From NCBI RefSeq assembly GCF_032917945.1, contig NZ_CP136624.1, positions 3,286,001-3,350,000 on the forward strand: DNA of 64,000 nt, given 5' to 3'. This document shows positions 35,238-44,003 of the stretch, piece after piece (position 1 is the stretch's first letter; every line of letters starts with the position of its first letter). Below the pieces are notes generated by a model. The model was not told the origin of the DNA. It ran no database searches and worked only from the letters and a program-made list of their open reading frames with translations. This stretch comes from Bradyrhizobium sp. sBnM-33. Its GTDB lineage: Bacteria; Pseudomonadota; Alphaproteobacteria; Rhizobiales; Xanthobacteraceae. A program made the translations under genes and the position numbers.

Positions 35238-35304
35238 TGGTACATCGCCTTTACTGCGAGGTTGGGGAGGCCTTACGGCTGATTGATGGGCAAGGCCGAC
35301 ACGA

Positions 35305-35721
35305 CTAGATGAGGTTGATCTCGACCTCGATGTTGCCCCGCGTTGCCTTTGAATAGGGGCAGGTCTGGTGCGCGGCATCCACGAGGGCGCGCGCGATGTC
35401 GTGGTCGAGGCCCGGCATGCTCACATTGAGGCGCGCGATGAGGAAGTAGGCACCATCAGCAACGTTCAGATCCACCTCCGCGTCGATTGTCAGGTTGGCC
35501 GGTAGCGCCACATTCATCTTGCGGGCCGCGATTGCCATCGCGCCCTCGAAGCAGGCCGACCAGCCGGCGGCGAAGAGCTGCTCCGGATTAGTGCCGCTAC
35601 CAGGGCCACCGGGTGTCGAAAGCCTGATGTCCAGCCGGCCGTCGGAGCTGCGCGATGTACCCTCCCGGCCGCCAGTGGTGCGGACTTTGGCGGTGTAAAG
35701 CGATTTCGCTTGCGCGTTCAT
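35305..35721 (-). CDS. Ohr/OsmC-family peroxiredoxin-like protein
   Basis: 138 residues from the ATG at 35721. Ohr subgroup: YTAKVRTTGGREGTSRSSDG, GTNPEQLFAAGWSACFEGAM (first Cys about 57) and HQTCPYSKATRGNIEVEIN (second Cys about 121). Ohr reduces organic hydroperoxides with dihydrolipoyl or thiol donors in the cytoplasm. Placed between two hydrolase genes; it may protect against peroxides formed from the same compounds. Partner regulator OhrR is not seen. Confidence 0.92.
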   Translation of the reverse strand: MNAQAKSLYTAKVRTTGGREGTSRSSDGRLDIRLSTPGGPGSGTNPEQLFAAGWSACFEGAMAIAARKMNVALPANLTIDAEVDLNVADGAYFLIARLNVSMPGLDHDIARALVDAAHQTCPYSKATRGNIEVEINLI

Positions 35722-35740
35722 TGTCTTGGTTCCTCTTCGG

Positions 35741-37015
35741 TCAGCGCAGCGAGCGAAAGGCCGCCCGGACCTCCTGGGTGAAGAGCTTGGGCTGCTCCCA
35801 CGCCGCGAAATGCCCGCCGTCGTCGGCTTCATGGAAGTAGATGAGGTTGTGGTAGCAGCGCTCGGCCCAAGTCCGCGGTGCGCGGTAGATCTCGCCGGGG
35901 AAGACGGTCACCGCCATGGGCATCTTCGCGATGTCCACGGCGTTGAAATTGTTGGAATGATCTTCCCAGTAGATTTGTGCCGCGGAGGTTCCGGATGCGG
36001 TGAGCCAGTAGAGCGAGATGTCGTCGAGCATCTCATCCTTGGTCAGAACCCGCTCGGGTTCGCCGCCGCTATAGGTCCACTGCGGGAATTTTTCGTAGAT
36101 CCATGCGGCGAGGCCGACGGGCGAATCCACCAGCGAATAGCCGATGGTCTGAGGCCGCGTGACCATCATGTTCGCATAGCCGCAGCTATCTCTATAGAAG
36201 GTGCCGAGCGCGTCAAAAGCCGTTCTTTCCTTCTCGGTCAAACTGCTCGGCGCCGCTCCGCCGGCCACAAGGATCGATGCGATCTCCTTTGGAACGGTTC
36301 CGGGCATGTTGACGTGGATGCCGATCAGCCCCGGCACGTTCTGGAGAGCCATGCGATGGGAGATCACTGAACCGCAGTCGCCGCCCTGAGACACGTAGCG
36401 TTCGTACCCCAGCCGCTGCATCAGCACGGCCCAGGCACGACCGATATGGTCGGAGCCCCAGCCGGTCTTTGTCGGCTTCCCGGAGAAGCCGAAGCCGGGG
36501 ATCGAGGGTACGACGAGGTGGAAGGCGTCCTTGGCAGCGCCGCCATGCGCGGTGGGATCGGTGAGCGGGCCGATGACCTTCAGGAATTCCAGAATCGAGC
36601 CGGGCCAGCCATGCGTCATGATCATCGGCATAGCGTTCGCATGCGGCGAACGTACATGGATGAAGTGAATGTCGAGGTCATTGATTTCGGTGACGAACAT
36701 CGGCAGCGTGTTCAGGCGCGCCTCGACCTTCCGCCAATCGTAGTCGGTCATCCAGTAGTGAACGAGTTCCTGGAGCTTTGCGAGTTGCACGCCCTGGGAC
36801 TGGTTCGTGACGGTCTCGCGCTTGGGCCAGCGCGTTGCCGCCAGCCGCCGACGAAGATCGGCGACATCCTCCTCTGGAACATCGACGCGGAAAGGCTGGA
36901 TGGCTTCGCTACCGACGTCTCCGCGCGCCCTTACGGGAAGCGCGCGGAGACCGCTCGCGGCCGCCATTCCGGCAAGCACGTTACGCCGCGTGAGCGACAG
37001 GGACGGTGCGGGCAT
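35741..37015 (-). CDS. Tat-exported epoxide hydrolase with EHN domain
   Basis: The second ATG of the pair (37015) is preferred: AAGGAG lies 7 bases upstream. 424 residues. Tat signal LTRRNVLAGMAAASGL. EHN domain about 40-150 (IQPFRVDVPEEDVADLRRRL, HYWMTDYDWRKVEARLN) followed by the alpha/beta core (MIMTHGWPGSILEFLKVIGP, SIPGFGFSG, nucleophile Asp in QGGDCGSVISHRM, His in ADDGGHFAAWEQP). This architecture matches microsomal-type epoxide hydrolases. First gene of the minus cluster; divergent from the regulator gene at 37253. Confidence 0.92.
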   Translation of the reverse strand: MPAPSLSLTRRNVLAGMAAASGLRALPVRARGDVGSEAIQPFRVDVPEEDVADLRRRLAATRWPKRETVTNQSQGVQLAKLQELVHYWMTDYDWRKVEARLNTLPMFVTEINDLDIHFIHVRSPHANAMPMIMTHGWPGSILEFLKVIGPLTDPTAHGGAAKDAFHLVVPSIPGFGFSGKPTKTGWGSDHIGRAWAVLMQRLGYERYVSQGGDCGSVISHRMALQNVPGLIGIHVNMPGTVPKEIASILVAGGAAPSSLTEKERTAFDALGTFYRDSCGYANMMVTRPQTIGYSLVDSPVGLAAWIYEKFPQWTYSGGEPERVLTKDEMLDDISLYWLTASGTSAAQIYWEDHSNNFNAVDIAKMPMAVTVFPGEIYRAPRTWAERCYHNLIYFHEADDGGHFAAWEQPKLFTQEVRAAFRSLR

Positions 37016-37252
37016 GGTCATTCTCCTTGGGTCGGCAGTGTCTTGCTGCTTCGACACATAGAAGGAGATCGCCCGGACCACCCGTTATGCATTATGATGT
37101 GGTGTTAGCGCTCGCTAGCAGCGGCAAGTCCTGGAGCATCCACCTTGCGCCAGGTCGCGCGGTGACCTTCCCGCAAGTCGTTGCCGAACCTGAAGAATCT
37201 GCGATGCAGACCTGGTCTGTGACCCAGGCGGCTACTAAGGATTACATCGCAG

Positions 37253-40088
37253 ATGAGCGAAGAGATAACGTTTGGTCCTTTCACGCTGCTTGCGAACGAG
37301 CGGCTCCTGCTGCGGCAAGGCGTGCTGGTCGAACTGGGAGCACGAGCTTTCGACCTCCTTGTCATTTTGGCCGCGTGCCCGAACGAAGTCGTCAGCAAGG
37401 CGGATTTGCTGGCTCGGGTCTGGCCCGACGTCACCGTCGAGGAAGGCAGCCTGCGATTTCACATCGCAAACCTCCGAAAGGCGTTGGGCGACGGCAAGAA
37501 CGGCGCCCGTTACATCGCCACACTGACGGGACGGGGCTATTGTTTCGTGGCGCCGGTTTCGCGATCGGGCAGCCGTGATGACGTACAAAGCGAAATCGCC
37601 ACAGGCTATCCGCAAGCCAATCTACCAAGCCGTCTGACCCGCATGGTCGGGCGGACCGATGACGCCGCCGCGCTCTCGACTCAACTGGCCGCCACGCGTT
37701 TCGTCACGATCGTCGGCACGGGCGGTGTCGGCAAGACCACTGTCGCCGTGGCGATGGGGCATGATCTGATCGAAGCGTTCGCGGGCGCTGTGCATCTCGT
37801 CGATCTCGGCGCGCTGAGCGATCCCGGCCTGGTGCCGACCACCGTGGCCTCGATGCTGGATCTGTCGCTCGAGACTGGTGATGCCATCTCCGGTCTCATC
37901 GCCTATCTGGCGAACAAGCGCATCCTCCTGATCTTCGACACCTGCGAGCACGTCATCGATGCGGCAGCAGGGCTGGCGGCCCGCATCTTCGCCGCCGCGC
38001 CGCAGGCTCACATTCTGGCGACAAGCCGTGAGCCTCTCCACGTCGAGGGCGAGCATGTCTACAAGCTTGCGCCGCTGGCCTGTCCACCCGACGATCTAGA
38101 GCTCACCGCGGCGGTCGCACAGGGCTTCCCTGCGACCCGGCTGTTCGTGGAACGCGCCGCGGCGAGTGGGGCTCGTCTCGATCTCAACGACGCGGATGCC
38201 GCAGTCGTGGCCAGCATTTGCCGGAAGCTCGACGGCGTGCCGCTCGCGATCGAACTGGCGGCCGGTCGGGTTGCAAGCTACGGCTTGCAGAAAACGGCGG
38301 CTCTTCTCGACGAGCGTCTGACCCTGCTGTGGCCGGGCCAACGTACAGCACCGCCGCGCCAGAAGACCCTCCAGGCTACTTTGGACTGGAGCTTCGGACT
38401 ATTGTCCGAGTTCGAACGTCTGGTGCTTCGTCGGCTTGCCGTGTTCGTCGGCCATTTTTCGATCGAGGCGGCGCGGGCGGTCATGACGAGTGCGTCTGTC
38501 GATGATGCACTCGTATTTGGCGCCATCGACAGCCTCGTCACCAAGTCGATGGTCGCGACGAGGCCGGCCGGGGCATCGATGCGGTATCGGCTGCTCGACA
38601 CGACGCGGGCTTATGCTCTCCGGCTCGAGGTCGGCGATGCCGAGCTCACGAACCTCGCTTCACGTCACGCGACGTATTATCTGCGATGGCTGGAGGAGAC
38701 GGGGGCCGAATGGCCGACTTTGTCAAGCGCGGCGCAACGGTCGCTGCATCTCGCTGGCCTCGCGAATGTGCGAGTGGCTCTGGATTGGTGCTTCGGACCT
38801 AACGGTAATACCGACTTTGGCATCCGGCTTGCGGCTGCTGCTGCTCCGGTGTTCCTGTCGATGTCCCTGCTGACCGAATGTCATCTCTGGGCGGCTCGGG
38901 CGATTCTGGCTCTCGATGACACCATGCGCGGGGGTCACGAGGAGATGCATCTTCAGGCGGCTCTGGGGGTATCCCTGATGTTCACGCGCGGCGGAAGGGA
39001 TGCGGCGCGCGCGGCGCTGAACAGAAGCTTCGCCATTGCCGACGAGTACGGCGATGCGCTCGATCAGCTCCAGGTTCTGGGCCCGCTTCAGATGTTCCAC
39101 CTGCGCACCGGAGAGTTCAGGACTGCGCTGCGGTACGCGGAGCGCTGTTGATATCGCCGGGGTCCTCGAGGATTCGCTCTCGACCACATTGGCGCACTCG
39201 TTGATGGGAATCTCGCTTCACCTCAATGGAGAGCTTGGCCGTGCACAAACTGCGCTCGAAGCGGCGCTGCGGTATGGGCCGCGTTCTGACCGGACCACCA
39301 CGAACTATCTTGGCTTCGACGGCAGGATTCTGGCCGGCGCGATCCTGGCTAGGACGCTCTGGCTGCAAGGCCATCCGGATCGCGCGGTGGAGCGTGCCCT
39401 TCTGACAATCCAGGATGCGGAAGTCCTCGATCATCCGCTGACACTCTCCATCGCTCTTGTCTGGGCTGTCTCGGTGTTTCTCTGGATCGGCGACCTCGAT
39501 CGCGCAAACGCGCATATTGATCGCCTTTTCGCGCGTGCCGAACTCCATTCTCTCGGACCCTATCTGGCGGTTGGGCGTGGTTTCCAGGGGGAAATTGCCA
39601 TTCGGCAAGGCGATGCGGACAAAGGGATCAGGAGCTTGCAATTCGGTCTCGCTGAGCTTCACGCGGCGCCCTATGAACTGCTCACCACGCCGCTCAACAT
39701 CGCGCTCGTTCAGGGCCTCGCCGCAACGCGCCGGCTCGCAGAGGCCCGCACACTGATCGACGAGACGATCCAGTCGGTCGAAGCGAATGGTGATCTCTGC
39801 TATATGCCTGAGTTGCTGCGCGTGAAAGGCAACCTTGTTCTTGCAACCTCGGGGCCTGGCGCCGATCAGGCGGAATCTTATTTCACGCGATCGCTCGAAC
39901 TGAGCCGTCGTCACGGGGCTCGGGCATGGGAGTTGCGCACCGCAATCGATCTGGCTGCTCTGCTGGCCGCCCGCGGTGAACGTGAGCCTGCCCGAGAACT
40001 TCTCCAGCCGCTATTCGAGATCTTTGTGGAGGGTTCCGATACGCCGGATTTGAAGTCGGCAGCCCGCCTGCTGGCAACGCTGAGTTAG
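37253..40088 (+). pseudogene. OmpR-type wHTH/NB-ARC-like regulator, split by one frameshift
   Basis: The first frame (37253-39151, 632 aa) has a winged-helix DNA-binding domain about 1-105 (NERLLLRQGVLVELGARAFD, GSLRFHIANLRKALGDG, GRGYCFVAPV). A P-loop ATPase follows with GTGGVGKTTVAVA (~155), LLIFDTCEHV, ILATSREPL and RKLDGVPLAIELAAGRVA. After RYAERC it meets TGA, while the +1 frame continues as VDIAGVLEDSLSTTLAHSLM with TPR-like helices to 40088. One missing base near 39145 explains this; the full product would be about 945 residues. It stands divergent to the epoxide hydrolase cluster, which it probably controls. The 5' part alone keeps DNA binding and ATPase. Confidence 0.85.
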
Positions 40089-40221
40089 AGCGTGCTCCCG
40101 CCGTGACTTGACGAAGACCGGAGTCCATCGCTGTCCATCCGTCAGCCAGTGCTTCTGACCGATGTCGTTCGCGGTCAGCGCGTGGGGGTTCGGAGAGGCG
40201 GTGATAACTAATTGATCTTGC

Positions 40222-40266
40222 TGGTGGGCCCGGCAGGACTCGAACCTGCAACCAGACCGTTATGAG
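40222..40266 (-). tRNA. 3' half of a CAT-anticodon tRNA (probable att remnant)
   Basis: Minus strand reads CTCATAA (anticodon loop, CAT) then ACGGTCTGGTTGCAGGTTCG, AGTCCTGCCGGGCCCACCA. The T arm (GCAGG-TTCGAGT-CCTGC) pairs perfectly and CCA is encoded. The 5' half (acceptor, D arm) is absent on the other side. Integrative elements insert at tRNA 3' ends and leave such partial copies, so this is likely an attachment-site footprint rather than a working gene. The intact tRNA would lie elsewhere. Confidence 0.65.
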
Positions 40267-40384
40267 CGCACGGGTCCAACGCCAAGTACATGATTTTTCG
40301 TCATTATTTGTAAAACCAATTCACGAAAATCTGCGTTTGTTCACGGCCAACCGGTCCACCGGCGCGTTCGGGCCATGGACCATT

Positions 40385-40462
40385 ATGTACTGGATCGCTG
40401 GTTCTACCGACCTGGTCGTACTTGCCGCGGTCTCGTTCGCTCTCATCCGGTCAATGCGCTGA
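40385..40462 (+). CDS. micro membrane protein, copy 1 (25 aa)
   Basis: ATG at 40385: MYWIAGSTDLVVLAAVSFAL ending IRSMR, one membrane helix. It is a duplicate of 43917-44003 at DNA level, including flanks (CGGGCCATGG upstream, TCAATGCGCTGAGT downstream). In this copy the upstream ATG is out of frame, so translation would start inside. No clear ribosome site. It may be a decaying copy. Confidence 0.4.
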   Translation: MYWIAGSTDLVVLAAVSFALIRSMR

Positions 40463-40487
40463 GTGCCCAGCGGATCGACTCGCCATT

Positions 40488-40949
40488 TCACAAGCCAGTC
40501 ATGATCATTTTTGCGACCGCCAGCTCGCTCGGAAAATAGCCGCTGTATTTGGGCAAGCTATCGGGCATGTCCAGCACACGACGGTGATAGAATATATCCA
40601 TCTGAACCGGCGGCAGCCGGGCCTCGGGCTCGAAAGTGCTGGCCGGGATGAACATCACCTTGAACGGCCCGACGCCCGCAACCTCTACAACGGGCTTGCC
40701 GCAAGTCCGGCAGACCCCGCGATTGAAGTTTGGCGGCGGACGGTATTTCCTGAATGAGATATCGCCGGCGTTGTTCAGCACGACATCCTTGGCGCGAACG
40801 GCGACCACATCCGCGAACGGTTTGCCGTTGAACGCCTGACAGATCAGACAGTGGCACCGGAACCTGGCTTTCGGCGACGTATGCACCTCGAACGAGCAAG
40901 CGCCGCATTCGCAGGAGCCGCGTAGCGGCAACGACGTGTCGGTGGTCAT
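40488..40949 (-). CDS. GFA/CENP-V-type zinc protein
   Basis: 153 residues. Zinc ligands in the usual places: GSCECGACSFEV, RCHCLICQAFNGKPFADVV, GVCRTCGKPVVEV. The family is named after glutathione-dependent formaldehyde-activating enzyme (Gfa), but most members have unknown substrates and probably bind S-hydroxymethyl-glutathione or similar thiols. Start MTTDTSLPLRGS. Isolated; on the edge of the repeat-rich region. Confidence 0.88.
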   Translation of the reverse strand: MTTDTSLPLRGSCECGACSFEVHTSPKARFRCHCLICQAFNGKPFADVVAVRAKDVVLNNAGDISFRKYRPPPNFNRGVCRTCGKPVVEVAGVGPFKVMFIPASTFEPEARLPPVQMDIFYHRRVLDMPDSLPKYSGYFPSELAVAKMIMTGL

Positions 40950-41033
40950 GTGCTGATGCTCCTCGGTTTCATTGGGAAAACGGGATTCCGATCACCGATC
41001 GCATAGCCGGCGAGCGCTTTGCGCTGATAGAAG

Positions 41034-41190
41034 CCCCAATCCGCGCCGGCCGCCCGAGCATGAGCGACCGGCGACGGAAGGAGATCGCCCGGTCTGGGGG
41101 CTTTGGGGGCTATGGAGGCCGGGCCACCTGGAAGCATGCAGTCCAGCACGCCTGGATCCACGTCGTCTACCCGTCAACGTTCGCGTAACC
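41034..41190 (+). repeat. duplicated ~155-bp block, copy 1
   Basis: Matches 42774-42930: CCGCGCCGGCCGCC, ATGAGCGA-x-CGGCGACGGA, CGCCCGGTCTGGGGGC, CCAGCACGCC, CGTCTACC. Each copy holds a micro-ORF starting MSDRRRKE; here it runs 42 residues (ATG 41060) to a TAA near 41188. A reading with one shift (AIQHAYANAVY in copy 2) looks like the ancestral end. Each is preceded by a hairpin repeat. Confidence 0.5.
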
Positions 41191-41386
41191 AGCACGCCGC
41201 CGCGCTGCTCCGTAGTCTCCCGGGGAAGCAAAGGTGCTAACGCTCGCGCCGACCGGCGCTGCGCATTTCAGGACTGACGAGCATATCTTCGATCCGGCGG
41301 GCCGCAGAGCAATCTGCGGACATTCCGTTTCTAGGTGGCGAGCGCTCCGCGCTGAGGAGTCACACCAGGGCGCGCCGGGGCGTCGT

Positions 41387-41560
41387 TCAGTCGTCCTCGT
41401 CGGGCGGCAGCTTCGCCAACAAGTGCGGCCAGTTGCGTTCGACGATCCTGCGGATTTCGGGATCGATCGCCTCGATCCTATCGAACGCCTCGATCTGCAT
41501 CCGGATCATCTCCAGCTCCTCCGGCTCCAGCGGGCGTCCATGTAAGACCTCAATCGGCAT
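41387..41560 (-). CDS. small acidic conserved hypothetical protein (57 aa)
   Basis: Starts MPIEVLHGRPLEPEELEMIR and ends WPHLLAKLPPDEDD; fully helical in appearance with amphipathic spacing (MQIEAFDRIEAIDPEIRRIV). Composition and codon use look like a true gene, and I associate it with Bradyrhizobium small proteins. There is no strong ribosome site before the ATG at 41560 (GGGATCGAT). Function unknown. Confidence 0.6.
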   Translation of the reverse strand: MPIEVLHGRPLEPEELEMIRMQIEAFDRIEAIDPEIRRIVERNWPHLLAKLPPDEDD

Positions 41561-41588
41561 ATCGATCCCACGACCGCAGCGAGGGAGA

Positions 41589-41640
41589 GGGAGCGACCCC
41601 GGCCAGAGATTTTTCCATGAGTGTTGCGAGCCGGGGTCGC
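41589..41640. repeat. large hairpin module
   Basis: GCGACCCCGGC and GCCGGGGTCGC enclose about 25 bases; an 11-bp perfect stem. A second version lies at 41949-42000 (GCGACCCCGGC with GCCGGGGCCGC) and a third, with different bases, at 43581-43615 (GACCCCCAG with CTGGGGGTC). Two of the three directly follow an AGCGCTTCGCGCT repeat, so the region is built from recurring modules. Confidence 0.5.
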
Positions 41641-42201
41641 GTCAGGGGCGCTTCCTTTCGCCCGCTGAGTCTACGCAGCGGCCCAGCGGATCGTTCCTGC
41701 CGGGCGAGGGCTTCGCCCTGGAGATTCCAATTCCGGCCGCGCGCTCGATCGCCGCAAGGCGCTGCAAATTGCACCCGTAGTCATACGGGGCGTCACGACA
41801 CACATCTGAAATGGATCTGGGGTACGGTGCCGGCGCGTTTCAACACGTAAGCATACTTATCAGCGGGCCGCAGAGGGTGAATCTGCGGCCCTTTGCTTGT
41901 GCCCACGGATGTAGCCAGCGCTTCGCGCTGAGGAGGAAGCGACCCCGGCGAGATGTCCCATCCATGGAGTGTTTTGAGCCGGGGCCGCGTCGGGGCGACT
42001 TCGGTCGCCGTCAAGTCCACGCTGTGGCCTGGCCATCGTTCCTGGGAAGCATGGCCGGCGAGGGCTTCGCTCTGGAGATACCAAGACGGGCCGCGGCGGA
42101 ATACCTCGGGACGCAGCGACCCCCAACCTTTTCCAAAGTCCCCCCTGTTTTCGGGGGGCCCGTTTCACGATACGAATGCCGAGAAAGAAGGGGGATTAGT
42201 T

Positions 42202-42474
42202 TTGAGTATTAAAATTCTGGTTATGGTGTCCTTGGCAGTGTGCTGGCTCTCGGTGGACGCTAAGGCGTTCACAACCAAACAGGCCACTTGCTACAAGATC
42301 ACCGGGTTTTGTGTCGTAAACTGCGATCCTGGAACGGTGGTCGTGAGCGGCGGATGCATGAATAGCTCAAACTCAGTGGGCATTTCGGCAAGCTTTCCTT
42401 CGGGGGACCGTCAATGGGCCTGTAGGCCCACCTCCAGGGCCGCCATGGTAAACGCCTACGCAATCTGCCAATGA
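42202..42474 (+). CDS. small secreted cysteine-rich protein (90 aa)
   Basis: TTG start chosen at 42202, after AAGAAGGGGGA. Signal peptide about 1-22 (ILVMVSLAVCWLSVDAKA). The mature part has six cysteines: ATCYKITGFCVVNCDPG, SGGCMNSS, WACRPTS, AICQ, so disulfides are expected in the periplasm. The central VVVSGGCM and FPSGDRQWACR blocks recall a Bradyrhizobium secreted family of unknown function. The frame is open upstream but that part crosses repeat modules. Confidence 0.6.
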   Translation: MSIKILVMVSLAVCWLSVDAKAFTTKQATCYKITGFCVVNCDPGTVVVSGGCMNSSNSVGISASFPSGDRQWACRPTSRAAMVNAYAICQ

Positions 42475-42590
42475 ACGGCCACTGACCGAGCAGCCGCGCC
42501 CACGGCGGGCGTGGGTAGCGAGTGCTTCGCGCTAAAAGAAGAACCAAACCGGCGCCGCGGCGTTGCCCCGCTTCTGAAGCGGGAGAGCCC

Positions 42591-42752
42591 ATGTGCGCGA
42601 AGTGCAAGAACCTCGAGGAGAGGATCGAGAGCGCAAGGCATATTGCCGACCGCGTCCCAGACCAGTCGATGATCGATACGTACCAGCGCCTGATCAGCGC
42701 CCTGGAGGCAGAGAAGGTGACGCTGCACCCGCCCCAATGCGACGGTGGGTAG
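42591..42752 (+). CDS. small coiled-coil protein with N-terminal CxxC (53 aa)
   Basis: GCGGGAGAGCCC precedes the ATG at 42591. MCAKCKNLEERIESARHIAD, then TYQRLISALEAEKVTLHPPQ. The CAKC motif followed by a heptad-like helix suggests a small metal- or thiol-containing coiled coil. I know similar small proteins from bradyrhizobia without a function. Flanked on both sides by hairpin repeats. Confidence 0.6.
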   Translation: MCAKCKNLEERIESARHIADRVPDQSMIDTYQRLISALEAEKVTLHPPQCDGG

Positions 42753-42773
42753 CGAGTACTTCGCGCTGATAGA

Positions 42774-42930
42774 AGCTCCACTCCGCGCCGGCCGCCCAGG
42801 CATGAGCGATCGGCGACGGAAGGAGGACGCCCGGTCTGGGGGCATTGGGGGCATAGAGGCCAGGCCGCCTCGCATGCAATCCAGCACGCCTATGCCAACG
42901 CCGTCTACCTGTAAACGTTCGGGCGTCTGA
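42774..42930 (+). repeat. duplicated ~155-bp block, copy 2
   Basis: Second copy of 41034-41190. The micro-ORF begins at 42803 (MSDRRRKEDARSGGIGG). One base-shift downstream of GIGGI gives AASHAIQHAYANAVYL with TAA, which reads as a better protein end than the unshifted 42-residue version. Both copies therefore appear to have drifted. Confidence 0.45.
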
Positions 42931-43046
42931 TCTCAGTTTGTTTCGGTCTGTTCTCAAACGTGAATTCTGCCGTCAGGGCGCGTCGCTATTTCCACTTTTT
43001 CCCAGTTCCTTCATGATACGGTGTTGCTCCATGGGGGGACTGAGAG

Positions 43047-43274
43047 ATGCCTATTGCTCGCTTGCTGCAGAACGTGCCGATGGGCCCTGAAGAAATTGGC
43101 CGGCTGACGACGGCCTACCAGCGAGCGATGCGGACTCTCGGCCTCGTTGATCGCAACGACCCCATAGCCGACCTGGTGGCCAAGAAGATAATCGAGATCG
43201 GGCAAACGGGCGTGCGTGATCCTGCGGATATTTCGGCTCAAGCAATCAGGGCGCTTGGAGTGCAGGCGCCCTGA
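43047..43274 (+). CDS. small conserved hypothetical protein (75 aa)
   Basis: ATG after GGGGGGACTGAGAG. MPIARLLQNVPMGPEEIGRL, TTAYQRAMRTLGLVDRNDPI, ADLVAKKIIEIGQTGVRDPA, ISAQAIRALGV: an all-helical soluble protein, recognised as a widespread rhizobial hypothetical. Convergent with the next small gene. Intact in a region where many neighbours are broken. Confidence 0.7.
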   Translation: MPIARLLQNVPMGPEEIGRLTTAYQRAMRTLGLVDRNDPIADLVAKKIIEIGQTGVRDPADISAQAIRALGVQAP

Positions 43275-43289
43275 TCTAAGCAGTACGCC

Positions 43290-43478
43290 TCAGCGCTGGT
43301 GGCCGAGGCCGATTCCAAGCTGGTGCGCCTTCGCCCGCAACGCGGGCACCGTCCGCTTCATTTGTTTGGAGATCTTCGTGATCGGCGTCTTGGCTTTCGA
43401 GTGCGCCTTGAGAGCCTTCAGGTCGTCGCGAGTGTATTCCCGCCGGGGGGCGGGCTTTTTCTTCTTCGAATTTGGCAT
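43290..43478 (-). CDS. small basic HTH (SANT/Myb-like) protein (62 aa)
   Basis: Start MPNSKKKKPAPRREYTRDDL at 43478; the long frame upstream is rejected because it crosses repeats. LKALKAHSKAKTPITKISKQ, MKRTVPALRAKAHQLGIGLG fits a single helix-turn-helix in which the second and third helices (TKISKQMKRTVPALRAKA) would contact DNA. Similar small proteins are common in bradyrhizobia. Role unknown; DNA binding is inferred. Confidence 0.65.
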   Translation of the reverse strand: MPNSKKKKPAPRREYTRDDLKALKAHSKAKTPITKISKQMKRTVPALRAKAHQLGIGLGHQR

Positions 43479-43916
43479 GCATTCCCCAAAGTAGACTGAA
43501 TAGTCCGCGCCAACGCCAAGAGGCTGTGAATTGTTCCGCGTGGCCGGCGAGCGCTTCGCGCTGAAAAACTCGTCGCGGCGAGAGACCCCCAGCCAGCCGT
43601 GATGATGACTGGGGGTCCAGAGCGTGCCGTCCAGATCTCTCCAACACGCCCCATTCGATGAATGAAGGCGGCCCCAGCCGACCTGGGCTGGATGGTCAGC
43701 TGGAGCCTGCCCAATGCGTGCTATCCAGCACGCCCATCGAAAATGCACACCGGCCGCAAACGTTTCCGGCGCGAATGCGAATTGGTGGCGTGCGAATTGT
43801 TTGCAGCGGTGGGCAGGAAATCGCCACATTGATCTGATGCTCGGCGGGCGTGGGTAGCGAGCGCTCGCGCTGACTAAGGCAAAGGAACGTCCCGGCGGGG
43901 CGGCGCGTTTCGGGCC

Positions 43917-44003
43917 ATGGAGATCATGTACTGGATCGCGGGTTCTGCCGTCCTGGTCGTACTTGCCGCGGTCTCCTTGGCTATCATCCGGTCAATGCGC
44001 TGA
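43917..44003 (+). CDS. micro membrane protein, copy 2 (28 aa)
   Basis: MEIMYWIAGSAVLVVLAAVS ending IIRSMR; a single membrane helix with a basic end. This copy has the ATG (43917) in frame and cleaner hydrophobicity than copy 1 (40385-40462). AAAGGAACG lies far upstream, so initiation is uncertain. It follows a hairpin repeat by about 45 bases. Confidence 0.45.
   Translation: MEIMYWIAGSAVLVVLAAVSLAIIRSMR

Noticed and set aside
36446..37108. 220-codon plus frame opposite the epoxide hydrolase
   Set aside because: Antisense shadow; no recognisable domain.
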